In this document: positions 19,401 through 27,910 of the stretch, one piece after another
Numbering within the stretch: position 1 is the stretch's first letter
Layout: each line of letters starts with the position of its first letter
IMG/VR virus record: IMGVR_UViG_3300038701_002504
Coordinates: 45,509-109,508 of that record
Length of the DNA stretch: 64,000 nucleotides
Origin: a virus
Reading direction: 5' to 3' (one strand)
Translations under genes and position numbers: made by a program
The notes under the pieces: model-generated
Database searches by the model: none
What the model was told of the DNA's origin: nothing
The model's input: only the letters and a program-made list of their open reading frames with translations

Positions 19401-22156
19401 ATTACTCTGTTCTAAACTTGCTAGAACAATCAGCAAAAGATCTTACAATTTCAGACGAAAATGGATTGGATAGATTTAAGAATGGATTCTTCGCTGAACC
19501 GTTCATGAGTCATAAACTCGGCAATGTTTCAGATTTTGAGTATAAAATTGCTATAGATGCTGATAATAAATTAGCTAGACCATTTTTCGAGAAACACTCA
19601 ATTGATTATACACTGAATTCAGCTAATTCTACAAATATTCAAGTAAGTGGATCAAAGGTTACTCTTCCATATACTTCTGTTGAATACATCAAACAACCAT
19701 ATGCTACAAAATTCAGAAATTGTACTGAGAGTGTGTGGCAGTGGAATGGCTCTATATCTCTATATCCTGAATACGACCATCATAAAAATGAATCATCTAT
19801 TCCTGCTGTCAATGTGAATATTGATTTGGCTACACCGTTTGAACAGTTTGCTGCGTCACCATTTGGAACTACTTTTGGTGATTGGAGAACGGTAAATCAA
19901 TCAACTCGTACAGACGTGTCAATATTAGGAAACACTCAAGTCACCTCAAGCACAACATCAACTAATCAACAAAGATCACAGTCTATTCTAAATGTTGATG
20001 TAAGTTCACAAACTTATAACTTCGGTTCATTTGTAAAAGATATATCATTAAACCCATATATGAGAAGCCGCGAAATTGCGTTTGTTGTTACAGGTCTTAA
20101 ACCAAATACTAGAATGTATGCGTTTTTTGATAGCGAACCTGTAAGTTTATACTGTGGTCAGGGTGTTCTATCCGGCGTATCATCAGTATTAGAAGGTCAG
20201 GAAAATAGAATAGTGAGCAGAACCAACTCTTTTGGTTCTCCTATGTTAACAGATTCCGCAGGTAACTTATACGGTATATTTAGAATTCCCGACAATATGT
20301 TTAGAGTTGGGGATAGAGAGTTTGTAATATGTAATGTTGACAATCTAGAAACTGGAACAGATGCGATATTATCAGCAGCTAGAGCAATTTATACTGCTTC
20401 AAATCTTTCAGTATCTACTCAACAAATATCTCTTAATACTAGAACTCCTTCATTGTCTACATCTGTGGGTATTAACACTAGAGTTCTTACCGATACTATC
20501 ACAAACACAGGAAATCTTAATAATGGCTTTGGTGGCATTAATGGTGGCGGTGCTGCTGGTGGCGACGGCGCCGATCCAATATCACAGTCGTTCCTTGTGA
20601 CAACTCCAAATTCGACAGTTATGTTTTTGGATAAAGTTGGAGTGTATTTTAAGAGTAAAGATCCTACACTTGGCGTTACTGTTTATATTACAGAAATGGC
20701 GAATGGATATCCAAATTCAAGCAAAATTATAGCGAAAAAATATCTTCCAGCAGCATCAGTGAATGTATCAGATGATGCATCTCTTGAAACAGTATTCAAT
20801 TTTGATGATGTAATTGCTCTTACACGTGGTATGTATTATGCATTCCAGGTAAAACCAGATGGTGATTCGCCTGAATATACTATTTGGATGTCTGAAATTG
20901 GCGGAAAAGATATTGCTTCAAATCAACAAGTATTCTCAAACCCATATGTTGGAGTAGCATTTATTTCTGCTAATATGAACACATGGACAGCAATACAGAC
21001 AGAGGATATTAAATTCAATATCTACAGAGCTTCATTCACATCTCTATCTGGTACTGCGTATTTTGAAAACGAAGACGATGATTATATCACTGTCGATGGT
21101 TTAAATAAAGCAAACTCATCAGTTGCAGTTGAAGTTGGAGATATTGTTTATTCTGCCAACTCAACTGGTGGTCTACTCACAGCGAACACAGATCCGGTTG
21201 GATATATCCAAAGGGTTGATGAAGCAAGAAATTCTATCATAATTGATAAATCGAATGGATTGTTTGAAGCAAATACACCTCTTCAAATTCATAGAGAATT
21301 TATGAATGATCAGGAAACTCTGAATGCAAACACCCTTATTGCAACAGGAAATATTGTATCTATCGATAATAAATCATATTCAATTATAGTACCTCGCTTT
21401 GCTACGATCGCACCCGCTGGATCAAGTCTTGAATATTCATATAAGGGTACTGATGAATCGCTTATTGTTGACTCAGTGTATTACAGTGTTGTTCCTGAAA
21501 ACGATAATGAAAAGTTTGATAAACTTAGAAATATTGTAAGTAAATCAAACGAAGTAGCTGATATGTCTTCAGCAAAATCATCACGATTCAATATCATATT
21601 ATCAAGCGATAATGATTATGTATCTCCAGTTATTGATATGACTCGTAAGTCTTCGTATGTAATTGAGAATATCATAAACAATGATTCTACTGACGAGCAT
21701 ACACGTTATGGTAATGCTTTAACAAAATATATTAGCAGAGGGATTACATTAGAAGAAGGACAAGATGCTGAAGATATTGAAATATATGTTGGAGCATATC
21801 GTCCTGTAGGTTCAAATATTGAATTGTATGTCAAATTCTTAAATAATGAAGATTATGAAAGCATAAACGATAAGGTTTGGACTAAAATGTCATTCAAATC
21901 TGGAGAGTTTACTTATTCTTCAACAGGCAACGTAAAAGACTTTAGAGAGTATAAATTCGGTCTCCCAATCGCTGTTGGAGAAGATTATACAGCTTTTGCA
22001 AATACTGACAATAACAACATCATTCAATACACAGATGCGAATGGATCAGTGTATGTCGGATATAAATCATTCATGATTAAAGTTGTTCTATTGTCTGATA
22101 ATAAAGTAAAAGTTCCAATGCTGTCAGATTTGAGAGCTATTTGTCTTCAGATTTAA
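16439..22156 (+). CDS. Giant DUF4815 virion protein, 1905 aa
   Basis: This is the largest gene of the window. The N-terminus LNISPYWDDFDEDKQYVRILFKP and AVQTRELNQIQTILQNQISRFG is the hallmark of the DUF4815 family found in marine T4-type phages, where it occupies the gp10 region. The long middle is beta-rich, with a Gly-rich loop (FGGINGGGAAGGDGADPIS, near residue 1370) before an IgG-like stretch. It probably forms the outer baseplate to which fibres attach. The ATG at 16439 overlaps the gp8 stop; an in-frame TTG one codon earlier is less likely. Confidence 0.75.
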   Translation: MTNKINTNLNISPYWDDFDEDKQYVRILFKPSVAVQTRELNQIQTILQNQISRFGSHIFKDGSIVNGVAITYNNAQKYVRVKNLFNANNERDLNEIANTYLITSNTGVRAVPTLVVKGFETQYPDTNVLYIKYISTGKDVSNNDVTEFLSGETLSIYDENQLKIGSLDSNNLVDSIDVLTANASITVTGNAYAITCSDGIVYQKGYFSKVLPQTVLVKKYDTNTANYAVGFDTSESTVTTAQDSSLFDNAIGAPNEAAPGADRLKLTPSLISVNKDEISSNSSFFPIVEFNDSMPVEENTDPQYDILGDALAKTVWEESGDYVIKPFPVETLTHANSQLMYYEVSPGIGYVQGRRVELIGAKKIATTRAVDTDEGQAQIITSNYGNYVIVDEYLGNFDINDIATVSIYDTAQDAVSSVSGAGSAPTGNLIGTANIRSTVYDNGRKGTPSAQYRLYVFNIVMNSGKSFSNDAKSFYIDGSFGKAKADIVLESSKAVIKDSLKNTLLFDIGIDSIKRLTDKNGVNDTQFIIRDTISATLQSNGFATFTLNTPYAGGSERINYSTGTLSDTNELNFDITLSAEAYSANASGTLTAAGTTATGTGTSFTTVFGVDDFIRIPSSGAVRRVTAIANNTSMTLNASLTETDEAFQKYWPEGTVLDVSGANGSINVLSNTQFSVSTDVETAGGSGTQTIHANLPVLRSTAVGIKKEIKKDTYVKIDCSSAGVIGPFNLGLVDVTKLKNVYVGTDYLDTNPDRSVWFELNTGQTANTYEHAKLVVKPEFKSMLSTASRILVKLDHFVANTTAGAGFFSVDSYPIKGEADTSNSTNIDIGDIPTIGGLDTRRYIDYRLQRYNTANTATTIGGATVNPAAANTSFIKVSTGSYIPDPDSNFQADIEYYLPRIDLLSITKNGDLVVNNGRASLTPKSPKPSDDSMEIANIYVPGYPSLTTREGEAFNRTDIKTKINLVYNVGHTMKDIGTLKERIKRLEYYSVLNLLEQSAKDLTISDENGLDRFKNGFFAEPFMSHKLGNVSDFEYKIAIDADNKLARPFFEKHSIDYTLNSANSTNIQVSGSKVTLPYTSVEYIKQPYATKFRNCTESVWQWNGSISLYPEYDHHKNESSIPAVNVNIDLATPFEQFAASPFGTTFGDWRTVNQSTRTDVSILGNTQVTSSTTSTNQQRSQSILNVDVSSQTYNFGSFVKDISLNPYMRSREIAFVVTGLKPNTRMYAFFDSEPVSLYCGQGVLSGVSSVLEGQENRIVSRTNSFGSPMLTDSAGNLYGIFRIPDNMFRVGDREFVICNVDNLETGTDAILSAARAIYTASNLSVSTQQISLNTRTPSLSTSVGINTRVLTDTITNTGNLNNGFGGINGGGAAGGDGADPISQSFLVTTPNSTVMFLDKVGVYFKSKDPTLGVTVYITEMANGYPNSSKIIAKKYLPAASVNVSDDASLETVFNFDDVIALTRGMYYAFQVKPDGDSPEYTIWMSEIGGKDIASNQQVFSNPYVGVAFISANMNTWTAIQTEDIKFNIYRASFTSLSGTAYFENEDDDYITVDGLNKANSSVAVEVGDIVYSANSTGGLLTANTDPVGYIQRVDEARNSIIIDKSNGLFEANTPLQIHREFMNDQETLNANTLIATGNIVSIDNKSYSIIVPRFATIAPAGSSLEYSYKGTDESLIVDSVYYSVVPENDNEKFDKLRNIVSKSNEVADMSSAKSSRFNIILSSDNDYVSPVIDMTRKSSYVIENIINNDSTDEHTRYGNALTKYISRGITLEEGQDAEDIEIYVGAYRPVGSNIELYVKFLNNEDYESINDKVWTKMSFKSGEFTYSSTGNVKDFREYKFGLPIAVGEDYTAFANTDNNNIIQYTDANGSVYVGYKSFMIKVVLLSDNKVKVPMLSDLRAICLQI

Positions 22157-22167
22157 GGAAAATGGAT

Positions 22168-22341
22168 ATGAAAGATCAGTTTATAAAAAGATCAGATGAG
22201 AATCCTGGAGCTATATTGAATACTGATACGGAAGGCTTAAAGCAATACAAAAAACTTAAAAATTCAAGAAGGATTCTTGAAGATGAGATAAATATATTAA
22301 AAGAAGAATTAAGAATGATTAAGGAAATGCTTACTAAATGA
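22168..22341 (+). CDS. Small coiled-coil virion-operon protein, 57 aa
   Basis: The ATG at 22168 is 8 bases after AAGGA and is preferred over 22162. The start MKDQFIKRSDENPGAILNTD is a pattern I recall as conserved in marine T4-type phages, and the rest (NSRRILEDEINILKEELRMIKEML) is a heptad coiled coil. It overlaps the next gene as ATGA. It could be a small trimeric connector for the fibre genes that follow, which is inferred from position. Confidence 0.6.
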   Translation: MKDQFIKRSDENPGAILNTDTEGLKQYKKLKNSRRILEDEINILKEELRMIKEMLTK

Positions 22342-22934
22342 CAACTCGTTATTCAAATATTGTTATTGCAACAGATAACTTTTCCACATGGATTGAGAGA
22401 ACAAACCAGATTCTTTATGCTCTGGATACGATAGTTGTCACAACAAATTCGAACACGGCCGTTGGAAATTCGGCCATTACTGGAACATTTACTTCAAATA
22501 ATATTTTCACAAATGAAATATCAGGTGGATCTTTTGGTAATACTCAACCACTTGTAATATCAACCAATACTTCTATTAGTGGAACGTTATCTACAAATGG
22601 AGCGGTTGTTTTAAGTTCTACACTTACAGTTGGCGGAATTTTAACTGTAAATGCAAATACTTCAGTCAACGGAGATTTATCTTCAACTGGAAACACTTCT
22701 ATTGGTGGAGCATTAACCGTTGGAAATACTCTATCGGTAAATACTGCTACGGTAAGTAACACATCACATGATTTCTTTCTATCTGGAACTGGTAATACAG
22801 TTTTTAAGAATGATGCATCGGGATTTAGAACTTCACTGGATGTTTATTCAAAAAATGAAGCAAATACAATCATAAATAACAAGACAGCAGAAGTAGATGC
22901 TTCTGCAATCGCTTACGCAATCGCACTAGGATAA
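22338..22934 (+). CDS. Tail-fibre-like protein with beta repeats, 198 aa
   Basis: The N-terminus FSTWIERTNQILYALDT resembles the attachment region of fibre proteins in T4-type marine phages. Residues 40-150 are tandem short repeats around T-x-S-I-x-G-x-L-T-V, a pattern that folds as a triple beta-helix shaft. The C-terminus has YSKNEANTIINNK, a motif also present in the fibre at 25896 as YTKAEVDAEY. It is probably a shaft segment of a tail fibre. Confidence 0.6.
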   Translation: MTTRYSNIVIATDNFSTWIERTNQILYALDTIVVTTNSNTAVGNSAITGTFTSNNIFTNEISGGSFGNTQPLVISTNTSISGTLSTNGAVVLSSTLTVGGILTVNANTSVNGDLSSTGNTSIGGALTVGNTLSVNTATVSNTSHDFFLSGTGNTVFKNDASGFRTSLDVYSKNEANTIINNKTAEVDASAIAYAIALG

Positions 22935-22937
22935 TAA

Positions 22938-23270
22938 ATGGCAAACAATTTCAAAAGATATGCTTCAAGGGATGTAGGAACGGTTGCTGCTACTGTCGGT
23001 TCTTATACTGTTGCTGCAAACACACAAACAACTGCTATTGGTCTAACACTAGCAAATATCTCTAACTCTGCAATCACGGTAACAGCAATGCACAATGATG
23101 GTGCAAATGATACTCACATTGTTAAAGACGCAACACTACCTGCTGGTGGTGCACTGATTGTGATTGGTGGCAATCAGAAGTTGGTTATGGAGACAGGTGA
23201 TTCAATCAAGGTAAGTGCATCTGCAAATACTTCTGTTGATGCTATTCTTTCTGTTTTGGAGATAACATAA
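22938..23270 (+). CDS. Small beta-sandwich virion protein, 110 aa
   Basis: A short protein of Ala, Thr, Val and Gly strands with SYTVAANTQTTAIGLTLANIS and LPAGGALIVIGGNQKLVMETGDSI, which fits a jelly-roll or Ig-like virion protein. Proteins of this size sit in the fibre region of many T4-type phages. No exact homologue is claimed. Its position between fibre genes suggests a fibre or decoration role. Confidence 0.55.
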   Translation: MANNFKRYASRDVGTVAATVGSYTVAANTQTTAIGLTLANISNSAITVTAMHNDGANDTHIVKDATLPAGGALIVIGGNQKLVMETGDSIKVSASANTSVDAILSVLEIT

Positions 23271-23271
23271 T

Positions 23272-24348
23272 ATGTCATTTATTGGTAATCCATATCAGCC
23301 TCTAAGATTAGATCAATCTGTTCTGGACACTAAGCAGAATAAGACTTCATCAGAAAATCTTGATATGAATGGATTTGGAATATCCGGTGTTGGTAGTATC
23401 AACGGCGGCTCTCTGTCAGGCTTCCGTAACCGCCTGATCAATCCTTTGTTTCAAGTTGATATTGAAGGCAATGCTGCTGCTGTGACGACGAGCGGACACG
23501 TTGTTGAAGGATGGATTATTTCACATACCAACAGCGTCACAACACAAACACTAAGCCGTGTGACCGGAGACAGCGTTCCGTATGCTTTGCGCTATGCTGT
23601 CACGACAGGTAGCGATGCCAGCATTGCTGCATCCGAGTATGCGTTTATTCAAACTGCAGTCGAAGGGTACGACATTTCAGATGCTCTGTGGGGGACGGCA
23701 GACGCAAAGTCGATATGGATTAGTGGGCGCGTCAAGGCTCCGACAACAGGGACGTACTGCATCAGCCTTCGCAACTCTGCTGGCAACCGCTCTTACGTAT
23801 TTGAGGTTTCTTGCACAGCAGGAACATGGGTTAACTTTGAAAAGGAAATCCCCGGCGACACATCTGGTACGTGGATCAAAACAAACAGTGTTGGACTGAC
23901 TATTACATTTGTTGTTGCAGTAGGCTCGACGTTCCAAACGACAGCAGACACTTGGGCAAGCGGCTTGTACTTCGCCACTGTTAATCAAGCCAACGGCCTC
24001 GCAACCAACGGTAACATCTACGAAATCGAGAACATCCGCGTAAGCGTAGGTGGTCCGATCCCGACTGAATGGCGTCCGTATCAGGTCGATGAAGCGCATT
24101 GCATGAGATACTTTGAGAAGAATGTGACGGCGATATATGGATCATACTCAACGGTCGTTAATCAGAGCTACACTCGTTGGTCTTTTAAGGTCAGAAAGCG
24201 GGTTGTCCCCACTATTGCTAATGGCGCAGCGGCCACATCTACCGCTGATAACATTACAGTGGATGGTTTTAATGTATACGGCGTATCTACAGGTAACGGA
24301 TATGCTGCCGTTGGTGGGTCTGCAACAGCTTCAGCTAGGCTCATCTAA
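23272..24348 (+). CDS. Tail fibre / adhesin paralogue A, 358 aa
   Basis: The first 50 residues (AT-rich DNA) form a phage-specific attachment segment, and from NRLINPLFQVDIEGNAA the protein is a receptor-binding-like domain that recurs in the gene at 24926. Shared blocks include DSVPYALRYAVTTGSD, TAVEGYDISDALWGT and SYVFEVSCTAGTWVNFEKE. The fold looks like a carbohydrate-binding module of the kind found in fibres of many phages. The DNA of the shared domain is clearly richer in G and C than the rest of the genome, suggesting acquisition. It is followed by a DUF4376-like gene. Confidence 0.65.
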   Translation: MSFIGNPYQPLRLDQSVLDTKQNKTSSENLDMNGFGISGVGSINGGSLSGFRNRLINPLFQVDIEGNAAAVTTSGHVVEGWIISHTNSVTTQTLSRVTGDSVPYALRYAVTTGSDASIAASEYAFIQTAVEGYDISDALWGTADAKSIWISGRVKAPTTGTYCISLRNSAGNRSYVFEVSCTAGTWVNFEKEIPGDTSGTWIKTNSVGLTITFVVAVGSTFQTTADTWASGLYFATVNQANGLATNGNIYEIENIRVSVGGPIPTEWRPYQVDEAHCMRYFEKNVTAIYGSYSTVVNQSYTRWSFKVRKRVVPTIANGAAATSTADNITVDGFNVYGVSTGNGYAAVGGSATASARLI

Positions 24349-24384
24349 TGAACACCAGAATTTTATATAAACAAGGAAACTAAA

Positions 24385-24915
24385 ATGAATATTACATCAA
24401 AGAAATGGACTAGTCCAGATCAAACTACAATCGAAGCTGTCATTGATGGTGTGACAATGTTCATACCGAATGATATGGCAAACATGCACCGTCAAGCAAT
24501 TGAAGAAGATGTCAATAATGGTGGCGATCCGATTGCGGATTATACTCCACCAGCACCGACAAGTTCTGATGTTAACACCGAGAGAAATAGCAGAATTGAA
24601 GCAGGTTTCACATTCGGCGGCAAGGTATATGACTTTGATCCGAAGTCAAAAGCAAATATCTCTGGTGCTGCTTTGAATGCATTCATGGCAATTGTAGGTG
24701 GTGCACAGGTCGGTGATCTGAGATGGCACGGCGGATCATCTGATTTTGCTTGGATTGCACAGGACAATTCCTTGACGACAATGGATGCTCAAACAGTTGT
24801 TGCATTTGGTCAAGCTGCTGCTGCACATGAAACAGCACACATTTTTGCTGCAAGAGCATTGAAAGAATCCGATCCAATTCCAACTGATTATGCAGATGAT
24901 GTGAATTGGCCATAA
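24385..24915 (+). CDS. DUF4376-like protein, possible fibre chaperone, 176 aa
   Basis: Residues about 65-175 fit DUF4376: VNTERNSRIEAGFTFGGKVYDFD, then a helical segment, and an end PIPTDYADDVNWP. DUF4376 proteins sit after tail fibres and are thought to act as fibre assembly partners. AAGGAAACTAAA provides the ribosome site. It is followed by a second fibre gene and has a partner at 26766 with the same VNTERxxRI and DPIPxDYxDD landmarks. Confidence 0.6.
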   Translation: MNITSKKWTSPDQTTIEAVIDGVTMFIPNDMANMHRQAIEEDVNNGGDPIADYTPPAPTSSDVNTERNSRIEAGFTFGGKVYDFDPKSKANISGAALNAFMAIVGGAQVGDLRWHGGSSDFAWIAQDNSLTTMDAQTVVAFGQAAAAHETAHIFAARALKESDPIPTDYADDVNWP

Positions 24916-24925
24916 GGGGAACTAA

Positions 24926-25879
24926 GTGACTAAGATAGTACAAAATCTAGACAGACTCAATGAAGTAACAGCAAGCGGTTTGAATTTATTCGAGAATAGA
25001 CTGATCAATCCTTTGTTTCAGGTGGACATTGAAGGCAATGCTGCTGGCGTGACGACGAGCGGAAAACATGTTGTTGAGGGTTGGATTACATTGTTCAACA
25101 ACGACGTCACCGCACAGACAACAAGCCGTGTCACAGGCAATAGCGTACCTTATGCGCTACGATACACGGTTACAACAGGCTCAGATACTAGCATTACTAC
25201 AGGACAGTATGCGGCGATTATGACTGCGGCTGAAGGCTACGATATTTCAGACGCGATGTGGGGAACATCCGACGCAAAGTCAGTTTGGGTATCTGGTAGG
25301 ATCAAGGCCCCAACGACAGGGACGTATTGTGTTGCACTCGAAAACGCTGGTAATGATCGCTCTTATGTCTTCGAGGTTTCCTGCACGGCGGGGACATGGG
25401 TTAACTTTGAAAAGGAAATTCCCGGAGATACAAGTGGAACATGGGACAAAACAAACGGACGAGGGCTTCTAGTCGTCTTCACTATCGCCGCAAGTTCTGC
25501 ATCACACACGACCTCTGACACATGGGCCGCAGGTGACTTTATCGCCACTTCCAACCAAGAAAATGGTCTTGCAACTAACGGTAACGCTTATGAAATCGAA
25601 GATATTCGCGTTTCAGTCAGCAAGCCAATCAAGACTGAATGGCGTCCGTATGCGCTCGATCTGGCGCATTGTGAGAGGTATTATGAAAGTCAAGCACTCT
25701 TTGTGACAACTTCCTCTAAAGCTGGTACTTGGCGAAAGCAAAAAAGGGCCACGCCGACTGCTTCTGGTGGTGGTGGTGCAGGCTTCACCACATCAGGTGT
25801 TTTGACACAAGATGCATTTAGCTACCTACAGACAACACCTGCATATCAAACTATTTACGGTAATGCGAGGCTAATCTAA
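24926..25879 (+). CDS. Tail fibre / adhesin paralogue B, 317 aa
   Basis: The start is GTG with AAGGGGA upstream. From residue 20 onward the protein follows paralogue A closely (NRLINPLFQVDIEGNAA, SVPYALRYTVTTGSD, EKEIPGDTSGTWDKTN, TEWRPYALDLAHCERYYE), whereas the last 80 residues differ. The N-terminal anchor is short. The common domain is GC-richer than the late genes. Two copies side by side with different tails suggest alternative or combined receptor specificity. Confidence 0.65.
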   Translation: MTKIVQNLDRLNEVTASGLNLFENRLINPLFQVDIEGNAAGVTTSGKHVVEGWITLFNNDVTAQTTSRVTGNSVPYALRYTVTTGSDTSITTGQYAAIMTAAEGYDISDAMWGTSDAKSVWVSGRIKAPTTGTYCVALENAGNDRSYVFEVSCTAGTWVNFEKEIPGDTSGTWDKTNGRGLLVVFTIAASSASHTTSDTWAAGDFIATSNQENGLATNGNAYEIEDIRVSVSKPIKTEWRPYALDLAHCERYYESQALFVTTSSKAGTWRKQKRATPTASGGGGAGFTTSGVLTQDAFSYLQTTPAYQTIYGNARLI

Positions 25880-25895
25880 TGAACAAGGAAAATCA

Positions 25896-26762
25896 ATGAG
25901 TTATTTAGGAAATAGCCCACAAACAGTTACCACGGTCGATTATCAGTTCATTGCAACTGCTGGTCAAACTGTATTCACTGGCAACGACTCTGATGGTAAG
26001 ATACTCGCATTTGAATTAGGCAATGTTGATGTGTTTGTCAACGGTTTTCTAATGTCATCAGATGATTATACTGAAACAACTGGTACAATCACTTTGAATG
26101 ATGCTAGAGACGCAAGTGACGTTGTACTAATCAGAGCAAAGGGTACTTATTCATCTACTGATCATTATACCAAAGCGGAAGTGGATGCTGAATATTTAAA
26201 TTTCAGTTCTGATCTGGTCCCTGATGCTGACGGAACTCGCGACCTTGGCGCACCCTCGTTCGAGTTCGCGGAAGTCCACGCCAGAAAGCATTTCTCTGCC
26301 GGGAATGAGCTTATTCGCATTCTCGACATTGATGCCTACAGAGACGACGCGACTTACACCACTTCGTCCACAACGTCTTTTGCCGCCTCTGGCTGTACTG
26401 CCATCAACACCCGTACACCACTTACCGACACCTCAAGCATTAAGTTTAGCTCGAGCGCAGTAGTGCGTCATGTCCCTTCCGGGGATGACTTTGGAGTGCG
26501 AGCAAGACTGGAATACTTCGATGGAGCAAATTGGTATGGAGTCCCAAACAGTAATCTGCCTCGTCCATTGCTTGTAAATTGGACAGGTGGGTCGCCGATA
26601 ATGGATTGGGATATTTCTGCTGGTGGGATTCTTACAAATGCTCAGAAGCGGTTGGATACTGGCGCTTGGCTCGTAAGGTGGAAATTTTCCAGCATCTATG
26701 CGGGGGTGTCCTCGATGTTTGAAGCATCAACACTTATCACTGAGTTTGAACCGGGGGCTTAA
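25896..26762 (+). CDS. Tail fibre protein, chimeric, 288 aa
   Basis: Residues 1-105 contain the fibre head module QFIATAGQTVFTGND, VDVFVNGFLMSSDDYTE and YTKAEVDAEYLN, common in T4-type and marine phage fibres. From about residue 108 (DLVPDADGTRDLG) both sequence and base composition change to a GC-richer segment that continues into the next gene. The C-terminal part is probably a receptor-binding domain. AAGGAAAATCA precedes the ATG. Confidence 0.6.
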   Translation: MSYLGNSPQTVTTVDYQFIATAGQTVFTGNDSDGKILAFELGNVDVFVNGFLMSSDDYTETTGTITLNDARDASDVVLIRAKGTYSSTDHYTKAEVDAEYLNFSSDLVPDADGTRDLGAPSFEFAEVHARKHFSAGNELIRILDIDAYRDDATYTTSSTTSFAASGCTAINTRTPLTDTSSIKFSSSAVVRHVPSGDDFGVRARLEYFDGANWYGVPNSNLPRPLLVNWTGGSPIMDWDISAGGILTNAQKRLDTGAWLVRWKFSSIYAGVSSMFEASTLITEFEPGA

Positions 26763-26765
26763 CAA

Positions 26766-27287
26766 ATGACCAGCTACACACAAGCAGCGGCAGAAGTCCT
26801 TGGCCATAACGAATTCAGCGTCGAGACGAAAGACGGCGTGCAGACAATCGTACTGTTTGCAGGTGGCAATCCCTCTTCGCAGCAAAAAGCTGACATCGAC
26901 GCGCTTTGGCAGACCGATGCGTATCAGAACCCAGCTCCCTCATCTGATAACGTAAATACAGAACGCGAAAGAAGAATCATTGAAGGCACGCTTATCAATA
27001 TTACAGGATACGGCGATGTTAATCTAGAAGGCAGAGCTATTGATAGAAGTAATCTATCTGATCTTGCATTTGCAGCTTCTCTTAGAATTTCAATAGGTGA
27101 TACAACAACCACAACACCTTTTAGAGATAAAGATAATGTTAGTCATGATCTAACACCTCCAAATATCATCGAACTCTGGACAAAGGCCAGTGCTTATGTA
27201 TCTTTTCTTTATGAAAAATCATGGGAAATAAAAGCAATGGACCCTATTCCAGATGATTATACAGATGATAGTTACTGGAGTGTCTAA
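26766..27287 (+). CDS. DUF4376-like fibre chaperone candidate, chimeric, 173 aa
   Basis: The first 60 codons are GC-rich and encode TSYTQAAAEVLGHNEFSVET; from SSDNVNTERERRIIEG the DNA becomes AT-rich. The second half fits DUF4376 and ends DPIPDDYTDDSYW like the gene at 24385. The composition break falls just before the VNTERxxRI block shared by the two genes, which suggests recombination in or near this homology. Confidence 0.55.
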   Translation: MTSYTQAAAEVLGHNEFSVETKDGVQTIVLFAGGNPSSQQKADIDALWQTDAYQNPAPSSDNVNTERERRIIEGTLINITGYGDVNLEGRAIDRSNLSDLAFAASLRISIGDTTTTTPFRDKDNVSHDLTPPNIIELWTKASAYVSFLYEKSWEIKAMDPIPDDYTDDSYWSV

Positions 27288-27634
27288 TGAGCCTTTACAC
27301 AAACAAACTTCCAGTTGTTGCTCTTGGCGACAACACTTATATGACTGATATGCCTATCATCTGGGAAATCGGTAGAAAAGGTTCGGGCTTGAGATATATA
27401 GTTCCAGCAGGTTTTAGGTTTGATGTTTCAATTCCCAAGCTATTTCAGTGGGCATTCAATCCCAACGACAAACGATTTCTGAAAGCCGCCGCCCTACATG
27501 ATCACATGCTTGTAAATGAATGGTCACGTATTGAAGCCGCCGCCGTCTTTCATGAAGCATTGAAAGCCGATCAAGTTGAAAAGTGGAAGAGATTTTCAAT
27601 GTTTATAGCAGTTGTTATCTGGAAATATAAATAA
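27287..27634 (+). CDS. DUF1353 protein, 115 aa
   Basis: The pattern FRFDVSIPKLFQW, KRFLKAAALHDHML and EAAAVFHEAL matches DUF1353 (F-tDlaSiP, HD-Ly, aD-vF-eal). The family is frequent in phages near structural or lysis genes; its function is unknown. The start is coupled to the preceding stop (TAATG), and the final codons overlap the late promoter of the next gene. Confidence 0.75.
   Translation: MSLYTNKLPVVALGDNTYMTDMPIIWEIGRKGSGLRYIVPAGFRFDVSIPKLFQWAFNPNDKRFLKAAALHDHMLVNEWSRIEAAAVFHEALKADQVEKWKRFSMFIAVVIWKYK
27626..27633 (+). promoter_or_regulatory. Late promoter TATAAATA for the 27.65 kb gene and gp13
   Basis: Exact T4 late consensus 17 bases before the ATG at 27650, at the end of the DUF1353 gene. 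Confidence 0.75.
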
Positions 27635-27649
27635 AATAAAGGAAACAAA

Positions 27650-27907
27650 ATGGCACGCAAACCAAAAACTCAAAAAACAGAAGATTTTATCTTTCCTAAA
27701 AGAGATGAAAAACGTAAAACCGAAGTAACAACATTACCGCTTACAGGTGAAGAAGTTCTTGTTCTCCTAAATAAGAAGGGCTTGAAAACTGGTAAATCTT
27801 TGGATGATAAATTGACAAAAACCGCAATCAAATTTTTCCAAAAAACAAACGGTTTAAAAATTACTTCTGATATAAATGACGAAACTCTGGCCAAATTGAA
27901 AGGCTAA
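27650..27907 (+). CDS. Small peptidoglycan-binding-like protein, 85 aa
   Basis: The basic N-terminus (MARKPKTQKTEDFIFPKRDEK) precedes a 50-residue module: LTGEEVLVLLNKKGL, LDDKLTKTAIKFFQK and INDETLAKL. This resembles the PG_binding_1 fold (two repeats of helix plus 'FQ...GL'). The gene lies just before gp13 and is probably a virion or neck-associated factor. No enzymatic domain is attached. Confidence 0.5.
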   Translation: MARKPKTQKTEDFIFPKRDEKRKTEVTTLPLTGEEVLVLLNKKGLKTGKSLDDKLTKTAIKFFQKTNGLKITSDINDETLAKLKG

Positions 27908-27910
27908 TAT

